NCBI GenBank assembly: GCA_017438945.1 | Contig: JAFRUI010000014.1 | Coordinates: 1 to 64,000, forward strand | Length of the DNA: 64,000 bases | Source of the DNA: Bacteroidales bacterium | Lineage (GTDB): Bacteria > Bacteroidota > Bacteroidia > Bacteroidales > WCHB1-69 | Direction of reading: 5' to 3' | Shown: in pieces, positions 36,110-41,672 of the stretch | How the letters are laid out: each line of letters opens with the position of its first letter | Position numbering within the stretch: position 1 is the first letter of the stretch | Notes under the pieces: generated by a model | The model's database searches: none | What the model was told of the DNA's origin: nothing | What the model saw: only the letters and a program-made list of their open reading frames with translations | Position numbers and translations under genes: made by a program

Positions 36110-37789
36110 CGCGTATCCGATGCCCGCCGAGGCAAACCCCTTGATGCCGACGCCAAGCTCGAAGGAACCGAAGAGGTGGTCGCCCCCGGCCCGAACTCCG
36201 AAAGCCGTGAGTTGGAAGGAAGGGGTTACCTTGCTGCTTTTTTCCCAACGGTAATCCCCAAAATTCCCCATATACAATTCCTTCCCCAAAAACAGGGTCG
36301 TGCCGGCTGCAACGGCCGAATAAAGGGTCACGTGCGGACGGTTAAAGTAGGAAAACCGCAGTTCAGGCATCAAGGTGAGGCAATTCATCCTCCGTTGAGT
36401 GTAAACGGCATCTGTGTGAAACGGATAGTCCGTGTGGTCTTTGTAGTAGGCGTAATTCACCATGGCGCCGACCCAAAACCACTTGCTCAACCGATAATGG
36501 TAGTTGAACGAGAAAACAGGGGTGGTGCGGAACGCAAAGCCCAATCCGTCATCTGGATTAATTTCATATCCTGCTTGACCGTAATCAAAGAGTTTATGCA
36601 AGTGCATCCTGATGAAGAGTCCAAACGGATCACTGACTTCGAAACGAACTTCGTGTCGGTAGTGCATCCCGTTGAAAGTGCTCCAGTGCGGTTGCGCTTG
36701 CATCCGCTTCCGATGCTTGTCGAAGCTTTGGACATAAGCGATTTGGAAATAGAGGTGGTTGTTCCGTTGGCGTGTTTCGGTAGGTTCATCTTGGCCGGGA
36801 GTCGAAATCCAACCTACACTCTCGTTCGCTGTGGCAAAGTTCAGCCCAGCAGTGAAGCGCAAGTAATCGTTGTTGTGTAACCGATAGTAGATTCCCGCAT
36901 CGAGCATAATGTCCGCGTATGGGATATTCCTTTCATAAATACCCTCTGTGCGTGTACCCGTCTCTGGATCCATTCCGTAACCCCAATACCCGTCGTTTCT
37001 GTCGAATCCTTCCAGAAAAGTCAGCGCGGGCACGCGAAGGCGGACGCCGGCGTTAGCCGTAAACAGCACTTTTTCGCTCACCGGATAGTGGAATTCGAAT
37101 TTCACAGGCGCGGAGAGACGGAAGAAACGCGATGCTGTGGTCCCGAAGTTCAGTGCGGCCGAAATCCCGAAAAAGTCGTCGAAATGGTAGGAACACTCCA
37201 CCCCGACATGAAAGCCGGAATGCGGGATTCCCCATGCTTGCCAATCCGCACCGAAATCCCTTTTCATGGCAGGTTCTATCAAGTCATACTGGATAGTGTA
37301 GCCGAGGTGGAAACCGTTTATCTGACCGTTGAAGAGGTGGGTTTTATGCTTTTTTGGGGAATCATGCGGCTTCCCTGCCGCGGTGCTGTCCGTCTGCGCC
37401 GGCGACATCGCGTTGAGTCCTAAGATGATCAGTCCGGCCAATCCGTATTTCTTTATGCTGTCCATACTTGAAAACGTTTGCTGTTCATCTTTAAAGACGC
37501 GGTTTTCCCAAAAAGTTACGGTCTGTTGCAGCAGCTTTTCCTTCAAAGAGTCCGTAAGCGACAGATTGTCAACATATTCCGAACTGTAGAAGAGCCGCTC
37601 GAACTCTTCGCTGCGGAGGTAGTCGGCGATGTTCAGGGTGTCGTGGACGCGCACGGTGTCATACACAGTGACAGTGTCGTAGGTCACGGTCTCGCGTTCC
37701 ACATACACGGTGTCGCGGTGCTGGGCGGCGAGGGGACAGACGACAGACAAGAACAAAAAGAAGACCAGAAATATACTCCTAATACTCAT
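36104..37789 (-). CDS. outer-membrane beta-barrel protein with N-terminal DTV repeats
   Basis: A 561-aa protein with a signal peptide (1-22, ending PLAAQ). The mature N-terminus carries a run of DTV motifs (residues 26-50, of the type YDTVTVYDTVRVHDT), then a helical region with a short hydrophobic patch (~115-128). From ~150 a long series of amphipathic strands typical of an outer-membrane barrel follows. The conserved-looking GFHVGVECSYHFDDFFGISAALNFG fits a porin-family barrel. It lies 51 bases downstream of a membrane-fused sigma factor on the same strand, and that sigma factor ends in a similar HDTITVTDT motif. A role as signal receptor or target of that sigma factor is inferred. The exact family was not recognised. 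Confidence 0.75.
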   Translation of the reverse strand: MSIRSIFLVFFLFLSVVCPLAAQHRDTVYVERETVTYDTVTVYDTVRVHDTLNIADYLRSEEFERLFYSSEYVDNLSLTDSLKEKLLQQTVTFWENRVFKDEQQTFSSMDSIKKYGLAGLIILGLNAMSPAQTDSTAAGKPHDSPKKHKTHLFNGQINGFHLGYTIQYDLIEPAMKRDFGADWQAWGIPHSGFHVGVECSYHFDDFFGISAALNFGTTASRFFRLSAPVKFEFHYPVSEKVLFTANAGVRLRVPALTFLEGFDRNDGYWGYGMDPETGTRTEGIYERNIPYADIMLDAGIYYRLHNNDYLRFTAGLNFATANESVGWISTPGQDEPTETRQRNNHLYFQIAYVQSFDKHRKRMQAQPHWSTFNGMHYRHEVRFEVSDPFGLFIRMHLHKLFDYGQAGYEINPDDGLGFAFRTTPVFSFNYHYRLSKWFWVGAMVNYAYYKDHTDYPFHTDAVYTQRRMNCLTLMPELRFSYFNRPHVTLYSAVAAGTTLFLGKELYMGNFGDYRWEKSSKVTPSFQLTAFGVRAGGDHLFGSFELGVGIKGFASAGIGYAF

Positions 37790-37835
37790 AATTCACTCAA
37801 ATATCGAAATCCTAATTCAGTTCGAAACCTAAATA

Positions 37836-37863
37836 ATTCTTCATTCTACATTCTTCATTAAAA
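37836..37863. repeat. heptamer array (ATTCTTC type) forming the sigma gene end
   Basis: Units ATTCTTC, ATTCTAC, ATTCTTC and ATTAAAA. On the minus strand it encodes the last residues (LMKNVE) and the stop codon of the sigma gene. Confidence 0.85.
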
Positions 37864-38896
37864 AAATGGTATCGGTAACGGTGATGGTGTCGTGCAGGAC
37901 GACGGTGCGGGTGACGGGAATCTCGCGGGTAATGACCACCGGTTCGGGTTGTAGAGACGTGCCTTGGCGCGTCTCTACGGGAGCGGTAACGGTTTCCGCA
38001 GATTTCGAGGTGGCATTTTCCGCAACCATGGTATCCGAAATCGGGATCTTTTCCGGGTTCTCCGGTTGTGGAGACGCGCCATGGCACGTCTCTACAGTGG
38101 ACGACGCATTTTTCCCCGGCGTGTTACGCACCATCTGCCACACGCAAATTCCTCCTGCGACGGTGGCGGCAGCGGCTATGAGGGCGGCGGTTTTGTGGGT
38201 GGCGACAGCTATTCCCGCGCTGGCGGGCGAGGTGGCGACGGCGGAGCGGATCTCCGTTTCCGTCAGTCGGTGTGACGGCGGCATCCGCAGCTGCGACAGC
38301 TCGGAACGATAGAGCCGGTCGAGGTGGTGGGCGGAATTTCGTTTCATCATGAATAGAAGTGCAATCATAAGCAGTCCTTTCTTTTTGGATTCTTTTTCTT
38401 GGGCTTTGGCGGTGAGCAGCTGCTGTAGGCGCGTTCGGGCACGGAGGAGCAGCTGCTTGGAGTTGGTGACGGAGATATCCATCAGGTCGGCAATTTGCTG
38501 GTGCGAAACGCGGTCGATAGCGTGGAGGTTGAAGACCATGCGTTGTCGTTCAGAGAGTTGCTGGATGGTTTCCAACAGTTCTTCCTTCGTGAATCCGGTC
38601 TGCCAGTTGGGTTCGTCTTCTTGGTCGGTGGGGTCGGTGGTGAGCTCTTCCTCCAACGGCACGGTTTCGGGTCGCGTGCGCAGGTAGGAGATGCACCGGT
38701 TGACCGTGATGCGGGTCAGCCACGCGTCGAAGGAGTCCATCACGCGGCAGGTGTCGGCCCGCTCGATTGCCTTCAAAAACGCCTCGTGCGCGAGATCCTC
38801 CGCAGTCTGCCGCTCCCCGACATACCGGTAGCAAAGCCCCACCAACCGATCGATGTGCTGCTCATACTTCCGTGACCAAAACTTCACTTTGTCCAT
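37841..38896 (-). CDS. ECF sigma factor fused to a membrane helix and periplasmic tail
   Basis: A 351-aa protein. Residues ~8-75 are sigma region 2 (LCYRYVGERQTAEDLAHEAFLKA, then SFDAWLTRITVNRCISYLR). Residues ~105-162 are region 4 (LSERQRMVFNLHAIDRVSHQQIADLMDIS). After this comes a shared segment KKKGLLMIALLF..HHLDRLYRSELSQL (~171-204), a membrane helix (~234-256), and a ~95-residue Pro/Thr-rich tail ending PVTRTVVLHDTITVTDT. An ordinary ECF sigma stops near residue 170, so the second half is a fusion. Two in-frame palindromes (37951 and 38068) encode parts of the tail, and a heptamer array encodes the last residues. Its promoter is at 38989. It is divergent from a paralogue at 39224. Confidence 0.85.
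   Translation of the reverse strand: MDKVKFWSRKYEQHIDRLVGLCYRYVGERQTAEDLAHEAFLKAIERADTCRVMDSFDAWLTRITVNRCISYLRTRPETVPLEEELTTDPTDQEDEPNWQTGFTKEELLETIQQLSERQRMVFNLHAIDRVSHQQIADLMDISVTNSKQLLLRARTRLQQLLTAKAQEKESKKKGLLMIALLFMMKRNSAHHLDRLYRSELSQLRMPPSHRLTETEIRSAVATSPASAGIAVATHKTAALIAAAATVAGGICVWQMVRNTPGKNASSTVETCHGASPQPENPEKIPISDTMVAENATSKSAETVTAPVETRQGTSLQPEPVVITREIPVTRTVVLHDTITVTDTIFLMKNVE
37951..37978. repeat. GTAGAGACG palindrome inside the sigma gene
   Basis: GTAGAGACGTGCC and GGCGCGTCTCTAC around TT. On the coding (minus) strand it reads VETRQGTSL in the phase GTA-GAG-ACG. Confidence 0.9.
38068..38095. repeat. second GTAGAGACG palindrome inside the sigma gene
   Basis: GTGGAGACGCGCCATGGCACGTCTCTAC. 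On the coding strand it reads VETCHGASP, the same phase as the copy at 37951. Confidence 0.88.
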
Positions 38897-38900
38897 TTTT

Positions 38901-38935
38901 TTGCTATTAGCTATTAGCTGTTGGCTGTTGGCATC
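38901..38935. repeat. heptamer array (TAGCTAT/TGGCTGT)
   Basis: Units TTGCTAT, TAGCTAT, TAGCTGT, TGGCTGT and TGGCATC, directly upstream of the minus-strand sigma gene. Confidence 0.85.
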
Positions 38936-38988
38936 AACAAATCACTATTCACACACTATATTGCTTAATTCCTCTATTCAAATATGAC

Positions 38989-38997
38989 GCAAAAATA
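38989..38997 (-). promoter_or_regulatory. -7 box for the minus-strand sigma-fusion gene
   Basis: The minus strand reads TATTTTTGC, about 92 bases before the start codon, with a heptamer array in the leader. Confidence 0.6.
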
Positions 38998-39084
38998 CAA
39001 AAAGGTTACGGTGCGGTGAATGTCCTTGTGTTGTCTTTTTTGTAAATGTCTTCGGCACACGTTATTACATCTTTTTAAGTTACA

Positions 39085-39173
39085 AGACTTAAGACATAAG
39101 ACTTGAGACGTTGGGATTTGTCGAAGCTGTTTCTTCTGAGGCAAAAAGTCTCAAGTCTCAAATCTTAAGTCTC
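39085..39173. repeat. opposed heptamer arrays forming a long imperfect hairpin
   Basis: AGACTTA, AGACATA and AGACTTG on the left (39085-39110) face AAGTCTC, AAGTCTC, AAATCTT and AAGTCTC on the right (39146-39173). The two arms are imperfect reverse complements separated by about 35 bases. It ends 18 bases before the -7 box of the WG-repeat sigma gene. Confidence 0.8.
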
Positions 39174-39190
39174 CATTTGGCCCTTTTTCG

Positions 39191-39199
39191 TACTTTTGC
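39191..39199 (+). promoter_or_regulatory. -7 box for the WG-repeat sigma-fusion gene
   Basis: TACTTTTGC lies 24 bases before the ATG at 39224. Confidence 0.6.
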
Positions 39200-39223
39200 G
39201 TCATCATTGTAAAAGAGCGAAAA

Positions 39224-40612
39224 ATGCAGGCGAAACAGTTTTGGACAAAGGCATACCAGCGAAACATCGCGAAGATGGTCGGGATGTGCTGCCGCTATGT
39301 GGGCGACCGCGCGGTGGCCGAAGACCTCGCGCACGAGGCGTTCCTCAAGGCCATCGAGAAGTCCGGAACCTATCGTCGCCTCGGCAGTTTCGACGGCTGG
39401 CTGATGCGCATCAACCTCAACACCACGATGGATTACCTGCGGCGGCAACCTCAATTTCTGTCGATGGATGACGATACCGTGGGGACGCGATTTATCGCGT
39501 CCGAATCCGACGTTGTAGAGACGCTTCATGAAACATGCATCACCGAATCTGACCTCACCGAATCCGAAATCCTCGATGCCATCTGCGCCCTGCCCGACAA
39601 ACAACGGACCGTTTTCAACCTGTATGTTTTTGAGAACCAATCTCATGCGAAAATCGCGGAGGCATTGCAAATCGGGGTGCGCAGCTCGAAACGCTACCTT
39701 TCAGAGGCGCGGGCGAAGCTGCAAATCGCCTTGAACAACCTTGTCCACCACAAAAAATCTGGACTTATGATACTGCTCCCTTTTCTCCCTTGGAAATCGC
39801 ACGCCATCGACCGTCTTTGCCGTGCGAAGCTGAAATATCTGGCGTTGTCGCCTGCCGGGCCGTCGCCCTTGTCCGCTGTCAACTGGACCGCAGCCCCGAA
39901 GCCGGGCGTCTGGATGGCCGTCACCGCTGCCAAAGCCCCCGCCATAGCCACAGGCGTGGTCGCCACCGCCGTGACGGGATCCGTCATCGCGTATCAGGCG
40001 CAACCCGCACCCACACCCGCTGGCCCGACCCCGCAGAAAACGGTGGTAACCACGTGTGTTGCAGCCGATTCCGATTCCACGCATGTAAACAACGATACCG
40101 CCGTCGTAGGGACGCGATTCATCGCGTCCGCCATTCCCGCGTCCGCCGCCGAACCCCCATATCCTGAACAGCAAGTAAAAGGAACCGAATCATCTGTTTC
40201 ACCATTGCCCGAAACGCCCGTATCCAACGTAGTAGAGACGTTTCATGAAACGTCTCTACCTTCGCATCATAGCCTGAAGAAGTTCGAGCGCAACGGCTTC
40301 TACGGTCTCAAGGACGCACACGGGACCGTGGTCGCATATCCGAAATACACGGACATACAGCCGTTTGACGAATACCGGACCGGCTGGGCAATGGTGGAGA
40401 TATTCGGGTTCAAGGGGTTTGTGGATAGCACCGGCAAGGAGGTGGTCGCCCCGCAATACGACGACATCGGCAAGTTCGGGCGGTATCGCGACCGCTGTGC
40501 CCTCGTGCGTAAAGGAAACTTCTACGGCTTCATCAACACTGCCGGCAAGGAGGTGGTGCCCGTGACGCACAAAAAGTCAGAATTAATTAAAATTCAACAT
40601 GAATTACCATAA
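39224..40612 (+). CDS. ECF sigma factor fused to a membrane helix and WG repeats
   Basis: A 462-aa protein. Region 2 is residues ~8-76 (CCRYVGDRAVAEDLAHEAFLKAIE, then SFDGWLMRINLNTTMDYLR). Region 4 is ~112-172 (LPDKQRTVFNLYVFENQSHAKIAEALQIG). The following segment KKSGLMILLPF..HAIDRLCRAKLKYL (~177-207) matches the paralogue on the other strand. A membrane helix (~234-257), a Pro/Thr linker, and WG-type repeats (~350-447, with FYGLKDAHGTVV, FKGFVDSTGKEVV and FYGFINTAGKEVV) complete it. The region 2-4 linker holds two palindrome-derived stretches, and the outer linker two more. The C-terminal residues come from a 10-base repeat array. Membrane-tethered signalling is inferred. Confidence 0.86.
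   Translation: MQAKQFWTKAYQRNIAKMVGMCCRYVGDRAVAEDLAHEAFLKAIEKSGTYRRLGSFDGWLMRINLNTTMDYLRRQPQFLSMDDDTVGTRFIASESDVVETLHETCITESDLTESEILDAICALPDKQRTVFNLYVFENQSHAKIAEALQIGVRSSKRYLSEARAKLQIALNNLVHHKKSGLMILLPFLPWKSHAIDRLCRAKLKYLALSPAGPSPLSAVNWTAAPKPGVWMAVTAAKAPAIATGVVATAVTGSVIAYQAQPAPTPAGPTPQKTVVTTCVAADSDSTHVNNDTAVVGTRFIASAIPASAAEPPYPEQQVKGTESSVSPLPETPVSNVVETFHETSLPSHHSLKKFERNGFYGLKDAHGTVVAYPKYTDIQPFDEYRTGWAMVEIFGFKGFVDSTGKEVVAPQYDDIGKFGRYRDRCALVRKGNFYGFINTAGKEVVPVTHKKSELIKIQHELP
39479..39503. repeat. related palindrome (GGACGCGAT centre) in the sigma 2-4 linker
   Basis: GGACGCGATTTATCGCGTCC, coding for VGTRFIAS. It is nearly the same as the copy at 40106 and in the same phase. Confidence 0.8.
39515..39542. 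repeat. decayed GTAGAGACG palindrome
   Basis: GTAGAGACGCTTCATGAAAC has the left arm and centre of the perfect copy at 40232, but its right arm is degraded to ATGCATC. It codes for VETLHETCI. Confidence 0.65.
40106..40130. repeat. related palindrome (GGACGCGAT centre) in the periplasmic linker
   Basis: GTAGGGACGCGATTCATCGCGTCCG codes for VGTRFIAS, as at 39479. Confidence 0.8.
40232..40259. repeat. perfect GTAGAGACG palindrome before the WG repeats
   Basis: GTAGAGACGTTTCA followed by its exact reverse complement. It codes for VETFHETSL and lies at the junction of linker and WG repeats. Confidence 0.9.
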
Positions 40613-40722
40613 AAATCCACGAATTAATCAAAAATTTATAATAAATTCATGACCATTTATGCTAATTTATGGCCATTTATGAATAATTCATGGTGATTTA
40701 TGTTAATTTGTGATAATTTATG
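40581..40722. repeat. degenerate 10-base tandem array
   Basis: About fourteen units of roughly ten bases of the type GCTAATTTAT/GGCCATTTAT/GTTAATTTGT, with one 11-base slip near 40681. It encodes the last residues of the WG-repeat sigma protein, its stop codon and most of the leader of the next gene. Confidence 0.8.
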
Positions 40723-40743
40723 TCCAAACAAAAACCAAATACA

Positions 40744-41610
40744 ATGAAAAAGTCAATATTAATCATTGCCATCTTATTGACAACAAGTACCTTAGTCGCT
40801 CAAAACACCATTACGGGAAGTGGAAAGGTCATAGCCCAACATCGTGAACTTGAAGCGTTCACCTCTGTAAACTCCCCCTCCACGGTGGATGTCACCATAA
40901 TAAAAAACGAGAAATCCTGTGCCGAAGTGACAGCAGACAACAACCTGATGGAGTTCGTTCTCACCGAAGTGGAGAACGGCGTTCTCACCATCTCCATGAA
41001 ACGAGGCTTTTCCTATAACAGTCCTCACATCACTGTCACCATTTACACACCGCATTTGAGCGAGGTGGTCATGAAAGGTACTGGCAATGTGACTGTCCTT
41101 TCGGTGAAAGAGGAGTATTTCACCCTCACGACTAAAGGTACTGGCAACTTCAAAAGCGACTGTTTGGTGGTGGAAAAGGATCTGGTTTTGCAGTGCAGAG
41201 GCACGGGTAATATTGACGTGTCGTATATGTGCCCCAACAGCGTGACCATCCAAAACTCCGGCGCGGGCAATATGAACATAAAAATGCTTCAAAACGTTAC
41301 ATCAAGCATGAAGATTCAGAATTTGGGTACGGGTGACATCGACCTAAAAAAACTGTCTGTCGGCGATTTGCAGCTGATGATCCGCGGAACAGGAAACGTC
41401 ACATTGTCTGGGAAAGCCGACAACATGACCTTGGTGAACAGCGGCTGCGGAAATGTGCGGGCAAACATATTAAAGGTGAAAACCGCACACATCACGCAAA
41501 ACGGTATCGGTAACATCATAGCCACCGTCACGGACACTGCCTACTTGACACAGAAAAACAGAATCGGGAAGGTCACCATTCATGGTGGTGGGAAAATTGT
41601 TCGGGAATGA
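40744..41610 (+). CDS. DUF2807 (head GIN domain) secreted protein
   Basis: A 288-aa protein. I start at the ATG at 40744, which gives a signal peptide ending LVAQ; the ATG at 40720 is inside the 10-base repeat. The remainder is a regular beta-helix with turn repeats of the form GTGNVTVLS, GTGNFKSD, GTGNIDVS, GAGNMNIK, GTGDIDLK and GTGNVTLS, typical of the DUF2807 or head-GIN family of putative surface or periplasmic adhesins. It follows the WG-repeat sigma gene on the same strand, so it may be in its operon or be its target. The exact function is unknown. Confidence 0.82.
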   Translation: MKKSILIIAILLTTSTLVAQNTITGSGKVIAQHRELEAFTSVNSPSTVDVTIIKNEKSCAEVTADNNLMEFVLTEVENGVLTISMKRGFSYNSPHITVTIYTPHLSEVVMKGTGNVTVLSVKEEYFTLTTKGTGNFKSDCLVVEKDLVLQCRGTGNIDVSYMCPNSVTIQNSGAGNMNIKMLQNVTSSMKIQNLGTGDIDLKKLSVGDLQLMIRGTGNVTLSGKADNMTLVNSGCGNVRANILKVKTAHITQNGIGNIIATVTDTAYLTQKNRIGKVTIHGGGKIVRE

Positions 41611-41616
41611 CAGATT

Positions 41617-41644
41617 GTAGAGACGCGCCATGGCACGTCTCTAC
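41617..41644. repeat. GTAGAGACG palindrome between DUF2807 gene and mutS
   Basis: GTAGAGACGCGCCATGGCACGTCTCTAC, identical to the copy at 35754. It sits between two convergent genes next to a heptamer array. Confidence 0.9.
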
Positions 41645-41672
41645 TATTGCCTGTTACCTATTGCCTATTGCC
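41645..41672. repeat. heptamer array (TATTGCC) forming the mutS end
   Basis: Units TATTGCC, TGTTACC, TATTGCC and TATTGCC. On the minus strand the units read GGCAATA and encode the final GNRQ and stop of MutS. The same unit recurs at 56189. Confidence 0.88.

Larger units (their letters stand above)
38897..39223. other. divergent intergenic region between the two sigma-fusion genes
   Basis: This 327-base spacer holds one heptamer array, a pair of oppositely oriented heptamer arrays, and -7 boxes for both divergent genes. The remaining ~50 bases show no ORF, RNA gene or further motif. Confidence 0.7.
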
